Source of the DNA: an uncultured Alphaproteobacteria bacterium
Lineage (GTDB): Bacteria > Pseudomonadota > Alphaproteobacteria > RF32 > CAG-239
Reading direction: 5' to 3'
Length of the DNA: 64,000 nt
Assembly (NCBI GenBank): GCA_934254675.1
Contig: CAKQLP010000007.1
Location: forward strand, 1 to 64,000
How positions within the stretch are numbered: position 1 is the first letter of the stretch; each line of letters starts with the position of its first letter. Positions 16,569 through 25,579 of the stretch are shown piece after piece. The notes below the pieces were generated by a model that worked only from the letters and a program-made list of their open reading frames with translations, searched no databases and had not been told where the DNA came from. The translations under genes were made by a program, and so were the position numbers.

Positions 16569-18872
16569 ATGACAAAAAGAATGTTAATCGACGATACACA
16601 ACCTGAGGAAACTCGCGTTGTTATTGTGGATGGAAATAAAGTTGAAGACGTGGAATTTGAATCTTCTTCACGCAAACAAATTAAAGGTAACATCTACACA
16701 GCAAAGGTTATACGCATTGAACCTTCTTTACAAGCAGCTTTTATTGATTACGGCGGAAACAAGCACGGCTTTTTAGCTTTTAATGAAATTCATCCGGATT
16801 ATTACAACGTTTCTGAAGAAGTGTTAAATGAAGTCAACGCAGAAGTTGAAGAAATTATCAACAACAAAATTCAGTATTTAAAAGAGAGAGAAGCTGAAAA
16901 AGCACGTTATAAGGCAGAAAAAGAAGCTCAAGAAGCTCAACGTCGCCTAGAAGCCGAACAAGCTCAAGAAATTGAAGAATCTCAGCTTGAACCAATTCAA
17001 AACGCCATTCCGGAAAATGATGATTATCTAACGCAGAGCAATGCAGAAACTTTAGAAGAAACACCGGCAGAACAAAACAATACAAACATTGCCGTATCCA
17101 CTGAGGTTCCATCTGTTGAAGAAAACACAGAATCTGAAGAAAAAACTTCTGAAAACAATTCCGCTGAGAATAAAACAACTGAAAATGAAGAAGAGCCTAA
17201 AAAACGCCGCCGCTACACGCGTCGCCCGCGTAAAAAGGCTGAAGCGCCAAAAACTTTGGCTGATGCAACCGGAATGGATAACGAATCCATTGAAGAAGAT
17301 TGCGACATCGATGATGATGAAGATGATGCAGATGGAGAAATAACCGAATATAATTTTGATTTGCAACGCAAACTTTTACGCGCCAGAAAATTATTTCATC
17401 GCAGCACTATCCAAGATGTTATCAAAGAAGGACAAACACTTCTGGTTCAAGTCGTTAAAGAAGAACGCGGAAACAAAGGAGCCGCCTGCACCACTTATAT
17501 TTCTCTTGCCGGCCGCTATTGCGTTTTAATGCCAAACCGCATTAAAAGCGGCGGCGTTTCCAGAAAAATTACAAATGCCGCTGACCGCAAGCGTCTCAAA
17601 GGCATAATTAAAGAACTTCCACTCAATCCGGAAATGTCTTTGATTGTTCGCACTGCCGGTGAAGACAAAACAAAAGCCGATATTGTCCGCGATTACAATT
17701 ATCTTATTCGAACATGGAACGCTATTCGGTACAGCGCTCTGCGCAATCAACCGCCATCTATTATTTACGAAGAAGGCAATTTAATTAAACGCGCACTGAG
17801 AGACATGTACACTAAAGACATTTCCGAAGTTATTGTTGACGGAGATGCCGCTTATCAAACGGCCCGAAATTTTGTGAAAATCTTGTCTCCTCATAACTTA
17901 AAACACATTAAGTGTCGCCGTCAGGGCGAAGCTCCGGTATTTCAGCGTTTTCAAATTGAAGCGCAGTTGGATAAATTACACAATCCTATTGTTCAATTGG
18001 AATCCGGCGGCTATTTGGTTATCAACCCGACCGAGGCTCTTGTTTCTATTGACGTAAACTCCGGTCGAGCCACCAAAGAAAAAGACATTGAAGAAACTGC
18101 TCTAAAGACAAATCTTGAAGCCGCCGATGAAATCGCCAAACAACTAAAAATGAGAGATTTAGCCGGCTTGATTGTGGTTGACTTTATTGATATGTATGAA
18201 CCGCAAAACAATATTGCGGTTGAAAAACGCATGAAAGAGGCCATGAAAGACGACAGAGCCCGCATCCAAATTGCTAAAATGAGTATTTTTGGATTATTGG
18301 AAATCTCTCGTCAGCGCATGCATTCATCTTTTATGGAAAGCAATTATGAAACTTGTCCTTATTGTCACGGCCATGGGGTTGTCCGTACGATTGAGTCCGG
18401 CGCCACTTTGATTTTACGCGCCATTGAGGGAGAAGCAGTTCGCGGACAAAATACAAAAATTACGGTGACAATTCCAACAGATATTGCGGCATACCTATTG
18501 AATCAAAAACGCAAACAAGTGTTGAATCTGGAAGAACAATATAAAATTTGCATTATCATTGCCGGCGATTCTTCTATGAAAGATGTTTCAGAGTTCAAAA
18601 TTGAACGTGAAAAATTGCCAAATCCGGTTACATGCAAAGAAGCGGCGGCAACCTGCTATGAAGCAGACAACATAGAAACAGAAGCTAATACCGATGAAAA
18701 TGACGATACCGCCGACACAAGCACAGAAAACCGCAAATTCCGTAAAGGTGGCCGTAGCCGTAGATTCCGTCGTGATAGAAAGACATTTGAACGAGAGGAA
18801 AAAACAGCTCCGCAACCCGTTGAAGAACCAAAGCCGGAGAAAAAATCATGGTGGAAAAAACTTATCGGCTAA
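16569..18872 (+). CDS. rne: Ribonuclease E/G
   Basis: 767 aa endoribonuclease for mRNA decay and rRNA/tRNA maturation. The N-terminal S1 domain (GNIYTAKVIRIEPSLQAAFID, GFLAFNEIHPDYY) is interrupted at residues ~95-265 by a Glu/Lys-rich low-complexity insertion and resumes at GQTLLVQVVKEERGNKGA. The catalytic centre includes SIDVNSGRAT and GLIVVDFIDM (Mg-binding Asps), and CPYCHGHG is the zinc-link CxxC that holds dimers together. The C-terminal arm is short, basic then acidic (RRFRRDRKTFE), and ends KKSWWKKLIG. The last 25 bp overlap the next gene. Confidence 0.95.
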   Translation: MTKRMLIDDTQPEETRVVIVDGNKVEDVEFESSSRKQIKGNIYTAKVIRIEPSLQAAFIDYGGNKHGFLAFNEIHPDYYNVSEEVLNEVNAEVEEIINNKIQYLKEREAEKARYKAEKEAQEAQRRLEAEQAQEIEESQLEPIQNAIPENDDYLTQSNAETLEETPAEQNNTNIAVSTEVPSVEENTESEEKTSENNSAENKTTENEEEPKKRRRYTRRPRKKAEAPKTLADATGMDNESIEEDCDIDDDEDDADGEITEYNFDLQRKLLRARKLFHRSTIQDVIKEGQTLLVQVVKEERGNKGAACTTYISLAGRYCVLMPNRIKSGGVSRKITNAADRKRLKGIIKELPLNPEMSLIVRTAGEDKTKADIVRDYNYLIRTWNAIRYSALRNQPPSIIYEEGNLIKRALRDMYTKDISEVIVDGDAAYQTARNFVKILSPHNLKHIKCRRQGEAPVFQRFQIEAQLDKLHNPIVQLESGGYLVINPTEALVSIDVNSGRATKEKDIEETALKTNLEAADEIAKQLKMRDLAGLIVVDFIDMYEPQNNIAVEKRMKEAMKDDRARIQIAKMSIFGLLEISRQRMHSSFMESNYETCPYCHGHGVVRTIESGATLILRAIEGEAVRGQNTKITVTIPTDIAAYLLNQKRKQVLNLEEQYKICIIIAGDSSMKDVSEFKIEREKLPNPVTCKEAAATCYEADNIETEANTDENDDTADTSTENRKFRKGGRSRRFRRDRKTFEREEKTAPQPVEEPKPEKKSWWKKLIG

Positions 18873-20212
18873 TCCGAAAAATTTACTATCTATGTTTTTT
18901 AGGCTTATGCGTCGTCTTACCTTTTAAGGCGGCGCTAAGCCAAGGGTTAACCCTTATTTCTGATGCCGAAACAGAAAGCTATTTAGCAAAAGTAATACAG
19001 CCGCTTTTCAAAGCCGCCGGCATCAATTTTAATCCCAACAATATTTTCATTGTTAATGATAATTCTCTCAACGCTTTTGTCAGCGATGGCAACTATCTGT
19101 TTGTTAATACCGGAACTTTATTAAGCATTGACGATACCAACGAACTAGCTGGAATTTTAGCGCATGAAACCGGACATATTTTGGGCGGACATATTGTCAG
19201 ACAAAAATTAAAAATGGAGCAAATGCAATATGTTATGCTTGGCTCTATGCTGGCGGCCGGCGCAGCTGCCGTTTCAACTGGACGCGGAGATGCCGCTATG
19301 GCTGTAATTTTAGGTTCACAGAGTTCTGCGCTAAACAGCATGCTCAATTATCAAATGGAAGAAGAACGTAGTGCCGATGAAAGCGCTGTCAAGCTTCTTG
19401 CCAAAACGCAACAATCAACAGACGGCCTAAAACGTTTTATGCGTAAAATCAAAAAACAAAACGCTCTCAGCGGTATTGAAGAAAGTAACTATTTCCGCAC
19501 TCACCCTATGACTACCGAACGTATCAGCCACTTTAATGAAGCGGCAAAAAACAATAATTTTAGCAAGATTAATTCTCTTGACGCTAATCTGACGATGATT
19601 AAAGCCAAATTGACCGCTTTTTTACTGGATATTGCCAAAGTAAAACGTATGTACCCCGCAACCAAAAATGACGTTCCGGCTCGCTATGCTCACGCAATTT
19701 TAGACTTTAGACAAGGAAATATAAAAGCCGCTTTGGCTGAAATAGAGACACTTCTTAAACAACAGCCAAATAATCCATATTTCTATGAACTTAAAGGACA
19801 ATTTTTATTTGAAAGCGGACAAGTTGCCGCAAGCATTTCCACTTACGAAAAAGCACTAGAAATGCTACCGAATTCCCCTATTCTAAAAACTAGTTTAGCC
19901 CACGCAATTTTAGAAAATTCCCCGTCTAAACAACAAGCTCAAAAAGCGGCAAATCTGCTACAACAGTCTCTTATCAGCGTTCCTTCGTCAACCAGTTGGC
20001 AATTATTAGCTCGAGCTTATGATATTTGCGGACAACCAGCCTCATCCTATTACGCCGCCGCAGAATTTAACTACGCCATTGGCAATTTAGACGGTGCGCA
20101 AAAACAAGTCGCCCGAGCAAAAAAATCTCAACCGAAAAAATCTGTTTTACTAAAACTTGAAGATTTGGATGAACGGATTAAAACAGAGTTAAAAGAGCGG
20201 AAAAATCTTTGA
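18848..20212 (+). CDS. M48 family metalloprotease with TPR repeats (BepA-like)
   Basis: 454 aa exported zinc protease, likely a periplasmic quality-control enzyme for outer-membrane proteins, as for BepA/YfgC. It has a signal peptide (residues ~10-30, YLCFLGLCVVLPFKAALS). HETGHILGGH at residues ~106-115 holds the HExxH zinc site, and EEERSADESAVKLL near 170 gives the third ligand. From ~270 onward TPR-like helices appear (HAILDFRQGNIKAALAEIET, FLFESGQVAASISTYEKAL). The start overlaps the end of rne, and the 3' end overlaps convergently with the prepilin gene on the minus strand by 24 bp. Confidence 0.88.
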   Translation: MVEKTYRLIRKIYYLCFLGLCVVLPFKAALSQGLTLISDAETESYLAKVIQPLFKAAGINFNPNNIFIVNDNSLNAFVSDGNYLFVNTGTLLSIDDTNELAGILAHETGHILGGHIVRQKLKMEQMQYVMLGSMLAAGAAAVSTGRGDAAMAVILGSQSSALNSMLNYQMEEERSADESAVKLLAKTQQSTDGLKRFMRKIKKQNALSGIEESNYFRTHPMTTERISHFNEAAKNNNFSKINSLDANLTMIKAKLTAFLLDIAKVKRMYPATKNDVPARYAHAILDFRQGNIKAALAEIETLLKQQPNNPYFYELKGQFLFESGQVAASISTYEKALEMLPNSPILKTSLAHAILENSPSKQQAQKAANLLQQSLISVPSSTSWQLLARAYDICGQPASSYYAAAEFNYAIGNLDGAQKQVARAKKSQPKKSVLLKLEDLDERIKTELKERKNL

Positions 20213-21004
20213 TTTATTTAAAAAACAAGCCAATGCATCTCGTCCATCCACATTTGTTGGTTCATGTTCACAATATTTATTGGCTATATTGAATGTAATA
20301 TTATTATTTCCATTTGTCGCACATGCAAAAAAATATTGTTCATTGCCATAGGAACCAACGCACTTGCCACTTTGTTGCATGATATTTACAACATCAAAAG
20401 CAATCCGCAGGGATACAGCATACAAACCATTTTCATTATTTCCTCCCCATCTAGCTGTTGATAAAGCCACACATTGCCTAACAGTTAAACCACATATTCT
20501 CAATACAAAAAATAAACCATCATTTGACGGCATTAAATACATTGATGTATCTTCGCCCAAAGGCAATTGATATTTATCTTCAGGATATATTCCAGCACTT
20601 AATGCTGTTTGTGTATTCAATCCTTCATATGAATTCTGTTGCATATACAATGTCTGAATATTGGTTACAATTCGCTCTAAATAGTTTATAGTTCTGTTTA
20701 TTTTAAATTGCTCCATAGCCCTAGAATAACCGGCAATACCACCAACTGATAAAACACCAACAATGGCGAGGACACCTAACATTTCAATCATAGAACGACC
20801 GCACTGCACTATTTTATAGTCATCCTCGGGCGTGACGAGAAGTCTGTCCCGAGGATCAAGATTATCGGGACAAGCCCGATGACGCCTTAGAGTATGATGT
20901 TTCTGTTGGATTCTCGGGATAAACCCGAGAATGACGTTTAAGGTGCGTTCGAGAATGACTGTGCATAAAATAAAACATATATTGCTTTTCAAATTTCTAT
21001 ACAT
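20189..21004 (-). CDS. Prepilin-like protein A, with palindromic repeats read in frame ahead of the cleavage motif
   Basis: 271 aa if started at ATG 21004, which follows GGAGTTTG and gives MYRNLK, nearly the MYKNLE start of the 36622-37275 gene. In that gene the prepilin motif follows at once. Here ~65 residues (ILGFIPRIQQKH and onward) intervene before CGRSMIEMLGVLAIVGVLS, and they are encoded by dyad repeats (20821-20932). The motif is type IV prepilin-like: Gly(-1), Glu(+5), hydrophobic helix. +1 is Arg instead of Phe. A GTG at 20809 could give a short leader instead (~206 aa). The mature domain has Cys-rich variable segments. No pilus assembly genes are near. It follows RNA element A. Confidence 0.7.
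   Translation of the reverse strand: MYRNLKSNICFILCTVILERTLNVILGFIPRIQQKHHTLRRHRACPDNLDPRDRLLVTPEDDYKIVQCGRSMIEMLGVLAIVGVLSVGGIAGYSRAMEQFKINRTINYLERIVTNIQTLYMQQNSYEGLNTQTALSAGIYPEDKYQLPLGEDTSMYLMPSNDGLFFVLRICGLTVRQCVALSTARWGGNNENGLYAVSLRIAFDVVNIMQQSGKCVGSYGNEQYFFACATNGNNNITFNIANKYCEHEPTNVDGRDALACFLNKSKIFPLF
20821..20932. repeat. Palindromic (REP-like) repeats inside or before prepilin A
   Basis: Three dyads: CATCCTCGGG...CCCGAGGATC (20821-20857), ATCGGGACAAGCCCGAT (20864-20880) and ATTCTCGGGATAAACCCGAGAAT (20910-20932). The same family, with TCTCGG/CCGAGA arms and a short A/T or CAAG loop, recurs at 37709-37785 and 58436-58552. Here it lies inside the open frame of the prepilin gene. Confidence 0.8.
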
Positions 21005-21030
21005 ATTTCAAACTCCATTCAATTTGTTAT

Positions 21031-21230
21031 AAAAAAAACAAAACCCGCTATCAAAAGCGGGCGGATGTTCGAAAACCGTATCTGTATAAACGGCTCGGCT
21101 TATTCAGCGCGTAACCTTATTTAGCCGACATCCGTCCAACGGAAATCGGCATACAAAATTTTAAGTCGTTTATGCTCAAGCGACTATACAGATAAGGGTT
21201 TTCGACGCCCTAGACAGACTATTATCTATC
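21031..21230 (-). ncRNA. Conserved structured RNA element, copy A (attenuator-like leader of prepilin A)
   Basis: Aligns end to end with copies at 37300-37491 and 57948-58149. On the minus strand it begins near AGTCTGTCTAGGGCGT and ends in a terminator (CCCGCT...AGCGGG plus T-rich tail, 21061-21031), 27 bp before the prepilin ATG. Long helices: 21070-21077 with 21197-21204 (CGAAAACC/GGTTTTCG) and 21079-21088 with 21185-21194 (10 bp). CGGATGT at 21062-21068 can pair with 21128-21134, crossing those helices as a pseudoknot. A hairpin with AGTCG/CGACT arms lies inside. A TTTACT/TATAAC pair upstream may be the promoter. It may be a riboswitch-like attenuator or a separate small RNA. Confidence 0.65.
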
Positions 21231-21286
21231 CATTTTGATGTTATAAGTAAAAGCATAAAAAGTAAAGATTATTTTTCAGTTACACA

Positions 21287-21313
21287 AAAGACCGGAAAAA
21301 TTTCCGGCCTTTG
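21287..21313 (-). terminator. Terminator after the autotransporter gene
   Basis: Read on the minus strand, CCGGAAA/TTTCCGG arms with a short loop are followed by a T-rich tail, 20 bp past the autotransporter stop. Confidence 0.75.
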
Positions 21314-21333
21314 CGACTTTTCAAATGTTCTTT

Positions 21334-24300
21334 TTACCAATTGTACCGAACGTTTCCTCCTACACCCCATGCTTTGTAAGCCGAGCCAAAAGTATAATTT
21401 CCAAACGCACCGACAGAAAAATTCTTAACTAATTCTGCATCAGCACCAACTTCTATACGTCCCAAAGTTTCATTTTCAAGTGTTTCGTCAAATGTTGTAT
21501 CATTAACCTTTACGGCACCGCCATTAGCAATTGTTTGAACAACCGAAGGTTTGATATATCCTGTTGTTGGAAGCTGACGTTCATTGTTAAACTGATATTC
21601 GTATTTAATACCTGCCTCCAATTCTATGTCATGCACAGCATCAAAACTAACCTCTTTTCCGGCGCTGTCTTTAATATCGTCAAATTTTATATAGTCATAT
21701 GTCGCTTTAATTGACGGCGTTAAAACAGAACGCTTACTCGTTCTGATATCATATCCCAACTCAACTTGCGCACCAATATCCAATCCGTCCGTTGACGCGC
21801 TCACTTCATTATCCGCTTTTATATCCGCGCTTTGCATACCACCATAAACGGCACCATTCATAAACAAGTTACCAAAATAATGACGATAGTACGCACCGCC
21901 AAGAATGCTGGTGATATCCAGTTCGCTACCATAGCGAGACAAAATTTCACCTTCGCCTTTGCCGCTATTATCGTATGTTCCATCACGGAATGAGCCAAAG
22001 ACACCAAATTGACTGTGAATATTGAATTGATGATCAAAACCAAAATCTACACCATACATTTTTACATCGGTTTCAATCGGCTTGTCAAACGAACCGGAAC
22101 GATATACCGGCGTTGCCCAAATTCTATTTTGATCACCCAAATCTTTGAAGTTGCATATATAATTATAACCATCTAAATAGCAATCACATTTGCCTTTGTT
22201 CAAACGTTCAATATTAAAAAACAGCGAACGGCTCTGCTCAATAGCCGAGCGAGGCAAGTCAATATAAGCTATTACTTCCGGATTCAAATATTGTGTCCGA
22301 TAAAAATACCAATCATTCAAATCCGCACTGGTTTTGTGATTATAATCAATTGCAATTTCATATAATCCGTTATTTATTTTGGATACAAACTTATAATCAT
22401 CTAAAGATTGTTCTGCTTGCGTCTGCGCAAAATAAATTTTGTCATCCGCGCCTAAAAGCATTTTGTTGCCATTTTCAACCGACACATTGGTTGTGCCATA
22501 AATTTTATCGGCAATGATAATTCTATCTGCTGTTAAAGACGGATTATCCATGTTGATGTGAATTGTACCATTTTCACTTTTTAGCACTTTTATGGATACA
22601 TCTGAAATGACATTATCGTTTAAATTAAGTAAACCGGAATTAACTATCGTGTTGGCTAAATCAACATTTGGTTTGGTGTCACTCGCCTTATAGTTAACAG
22701 TTGCATTTTGCGCAATGTCAAAATTATTATTCGTCAGGACATCTCCCGTGTCTAAATTCAGATATGAATTTTCCGCCAAATTAATGTTATTATTACTTAA
22801 TTTCATAACAGGGGAATAATCAATATATCCTGTCGAGCCTAAATTTAATTGAGTTGTAGAAATTTCATAAGTTCCTGTTCCGCCTAATGTCGAATTAACA
22901 ACAACTTGCGTGCTTGAAGAACTAACAGATGTTGGCAAAGTTCCACCTGTTAAGACAACATTTATGGTGGATGGGTTCGGAGAATCGCCTGTAATTTTGA
23001 TATTGCCTAAATTGTAAACATCATCGCTTGTCGTCTGGAAAACCAACTTGGAGGTTCCCGACAATTTTATATCAATTTTACCATCGGTCGTATTGTAAAT
23101 TGCACCGCCGACGCCTCCTGTGGCGACATTGCCGTTAAAGCTTATTGCCGACGCATTTTTCAAATCACCCTTTAAAATTTTATTATTAAAAATAGCACCG
23201 CCTTTTTCCGCCGTATTTTCAGAAAAATTTAAAAATGACGTCTTAGCACTGTCCAGTGATTTAATATCAATTTGTCCCAAGTTATTAATGGCGCCGCCGT
23301 TTCCGGTTGCCGTGTTTCGTGATAAATCAATCGTGCCGTTATCGCCGATTTGCATGGTTAAATAGCCAAAGCTATCAGGCTCTCTCGGACTGGCGGAATT
23401 AGAGATAGCGCCACCGTCCGCCGAGGTATTACCACTCATTATCAGAGAATATCCATCCGCCACATGCAAATACGCACCAGTGGCATCACTATAATTAAAC
23501 AGTGCCCCGCCTTCTTTATCCGATTTATTATTTTGAAAGATAATATTACCGTTGACCGCACTTATTTGTAAATATGAAGTTACAGAAGTTAATGCTCCAC
23601 CATTATTACCACTTGCCGCATTAGACACGGCCCCGCCATAGGTCGCTGAATTGCCCGTAAAAATTATTGATTTACCATTTGTTTCCAATGTCAGCTGTCC
23701 AAAATTATCATTGGCCATAGCTCCGCCAAACGACATGCCACTGGCTCCTGAAGCGACGTTGTCTTTAAACAAAACATCGGTATTCTGAGCAATAACTTTC
23801 AATAAAGCAACTTTATTATTTCCTTCAGGCGCGCCGTTATAAATAGCTCCCCCTATTCCGCCGCGCTGAGAATTTGTAGAATAGCTTATCGCTTTATTTG
23901 AAATAAACGAGCTGTCTATGATTTGGCTCAGCTGTGCATTAGAATCTGATTCCGTGGTATTGGCGAGCGCTCCGCCACGACTATTGTCTGTATAAGCAAT
24001 TGCTTCATTTGCGGCAAATAGACTATTTGTAAATGTAATTTTGCCATTATTATAAACAGCACCGCCGCGGGCATAGTTTCCTAAAGTCTGATTTTGCATA
24101 AATTTTAAACTTGTCGCCGAGACAGCATTTAACGTTCCGGAATTATAGATAGCCCCTCCATCAGCGTCAAAAACATTACTTTGAGTTTTAGAACTCACCG
24201 CTTTATTATTTAGATATATCGAATCACCGGATATTGTAAAGTTACCACTTTGACTATTATATACCGCACCGCCTTGCACAATACCGCCAGACGCATAGTT

Positions 24301-25503
24301 ATTTTGATATTTTTCAGAATTTGAGTTATATGTCAAACTGTTATAAATAGCACCACCTTTAGCCTTGCCATCCACTAGCGTTTGAGCATAGTTGTCTGAA
24401 AAAATACTGTTGTGTGATGTAAACGTACCCTCGTTGGCAATAACGCCGCCTTTTGCCTCAGCAGAGCCCTTAGCATAATTGCCCGAAAAATTAATTGTTC
24501 CCGATGTATTTTCTAAAACAAAGTTTCCGACGCTGGTAGCCGTTCCGGCACTATTCTCCACCGCATTACGAATTGCTCCGCCCAGAGCGTTCTTTCCTTC
24601 GGCATAGTTATTTGTAAAAACATCATTGGTTGAAGTCATTTCACCGGCATTATAAATAGCACCGCCCTGAGCTGTTTCTGCAACAACGCCATTAAACTGA
24701 CTTAACAAGGTGTTGCTGTCGGTTGTATGATTTCCGACATAGTTTCCATTATATGTATTATTCTTAGAAACCAAATGGCCGATATCGAATGCCGACCCCG
24801 TAGCATTTGTCGCTGTAATATTTGCCACAGCACCGCCTTGCGCTATTCCGCCACTCATAACATAGTTGGTGTCAAACACACTGTTTGAGATAAAATTATC
24901 GTCGCTGGTGCCATAATTGGCAATCACGCCGCCCGATGCCACTCGACCATTTACCGTATCATTTGACGACGCACTGTTATTTGTAAAAGTTACATTATTA
25001 ACCTGAAGAATGGTTATTATATTGTTGTCTTGCAAACCGCTGACCACAACACTGCCGCCATATATTTTGTCGTCCGCCGTGGTGTTATGGAGACCGGAAA
25101 GGGTCAAGCCGCCGGCGACAGGAACCTTAGTGTTGTTTTCATATTTATATCCGATATAAACCTGATTATGGTTTATTATCCACGGACCATAATAGCTATC
25201 TGCTTCTGAATCTCCTTCCGAGTAAAGGGGCGTGTTATAAACTTTACTGTCCACATACAAGTAACCAACCGCTTTGTCCTGTCCAACAACCAATCCCATG
25301 TGTTGTTTCAAACTATTCAAACTTTCTGAAACTGAGGCATCCGCAACATTGTTTGCGCTGGCGTTGGCTATGGTATTTAATGCTTTTACCGGTAAAGAAT
25401 AAAACACCATTCCCGCCAACATATTCAAAAAGAAGCACTTTTTTAAAACATGTCTGTACTGCGCGTTTAACAATCCATAAGAATGGTTATTTGCTTTTAT
25501 CAT
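21334..25503 (-). CDS. Autotransporter with POMP-like GGAIYN repeats and C-terminal beta-barrel
   Basis: 1389 aa from ATG 25503, chosen because AGGAGA lies just upstream; a longer frame to 25545 exists. It has a long basic signal region, then a hydrophobic core (FFLNMLAGMVFYSLPVKA). The passenger (~130-900) is a run of GGA(I/V)xN repeats, with FTNN, FSGN or FxNN motifs about every 25-35 residues, as in right-handed beta-helix adhesins and chlamydial Pmp proteins. The last ~260 residues form the barrel (RIWATPVYRSGSFD, GVDFGFDHQFNIHSQ) and end in Trp, a BAM recognition signal. Surface-exposed; adhesion is the likely role by family. A single gene between two terminator-like structures. Confidence 0.88.
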   Translation of the reverse strand: MIKANNHSYGLLNAQYRHVLKKCFFLNMLAGMVFYSLPVKALNTIANASANNVADASVSESLNSLKQHMGLVVGQDKAVGYLYVDSKVYNTPLYSEGDSEADSYYGPWIINHNQVYIGYKYENNTKVPVAGGLTLSGLHNTTADDKIYGGSVVVSGLQDNNIITILQVNNVTFTNNSASSNDTVNGRVASGGVIANYGTSDDNFISNSVFDTNYVMSGGIAQGGAVANITATNATGSAFDIGHLVSKNNTYNGNYVGNHTTDSNTLLSQFNGVVAETAQGGAIYNAGEMTSTNDVFTNNYAEGKNALGGAIRNAVENSAGTATSVGNFVLENTSGTINFSGNYAKGSAEAKGGVIANEGTFTSHNSIFSDNYAQTLVDGKAKGGAIYNSLTYNSNSEKYQNNYASGGIVQGGAVYNSQSGNFTISGDSIYLNNKAVSSKTQSNVFDADGGAIYNSGTLNAVSATSLKFMQNQTLGNYARGGAVYNNGKITFTNSLFAANEAIAYTDNSRGGALANTTESDSNAQLSQIIDSSFISNKAISYSTNSQRGGIGGAIYNGAPEGNNKVALLKVIAQNTDVLFKDNVASGASGMSFGGAMANDNFGQLTLETNGKSIIFTGNSATYGGAVSNAASGNNGGALTSVTSYLQISAVNGNIIFQNNKSDKEGGALFNYSDATGAYLHVADGYSLIMSGNTSADGGAISNSASPREPDSFGYLTMQIGDNGTIDLSRNTATGNGGAINNLGQIDIKSLDSAKTSFLNFSENTAEKGGAIFNNKILKGDLKNASAISFNGNVATGGVGGAIYNTTDGKIDIKLSGTSKLVFQTTSDDVYNLGNIKITGDSPNPSTINVVLTGGTLPTSVSSSSTQVVVNSTLGGTGTYEISTTQLNLGSTGYIDYSPVMKLSNNNINLAENSYLNLDTGDVLTNNNFDIAQNATVNYKASDTKPNVDLANTIVNSGLLNLNDNVISDVSIKVLKSENGTIHINMDNPSLTADRIIIADKIYGTTNVSVENGNKMLLGADDKIYFAQTQAEQSLDDYKFVSKINNGLYEIAIDYNHKTSADLNDWYFYRTQYLNPEVIAYIDLPRSAIEQSRSLFFNIERLNKGKCDCYLDGYNYICNFKDLGDQNRIWATPVYRSGSFDKPIETDVKMYGVDFGFDHQFNIHSQFGVFGSFRDGTYDNSGKGEGEILSRYGSELDITSILGGAYYRHYFGNLFMNGAVYGGMQSADIKADNEVSASTDGLDIGAQVELGYDIRTSKRSVLTPSIKATYDYIKFDDIKDSAGKEVSFDAVHDIELEAGIKYEYQFNNERQLPTTGYIKPSVVQTIANGGAVKVNDTTFDETLENETLGRIEVGADAELVKNFSVGAFGNYTFGSAYKAWGVGGNVRYNW

Positions 25504-25579
25504 CTGAAGTCTCCTTTTATACTTTTGGAGCTGATGATAAAACAAATTTATTAAAAAACATCTAAAACCAAGCTATTTA

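Noticed and set aside
21031..21230. RNA element A as a c-di-GMP, SAM, cobalamin or glycine riboswitch
   Set aside because: None of the core motifs of those classes that I know is present; the shared core AGTCTGTCTAGGGCGT does not match them.
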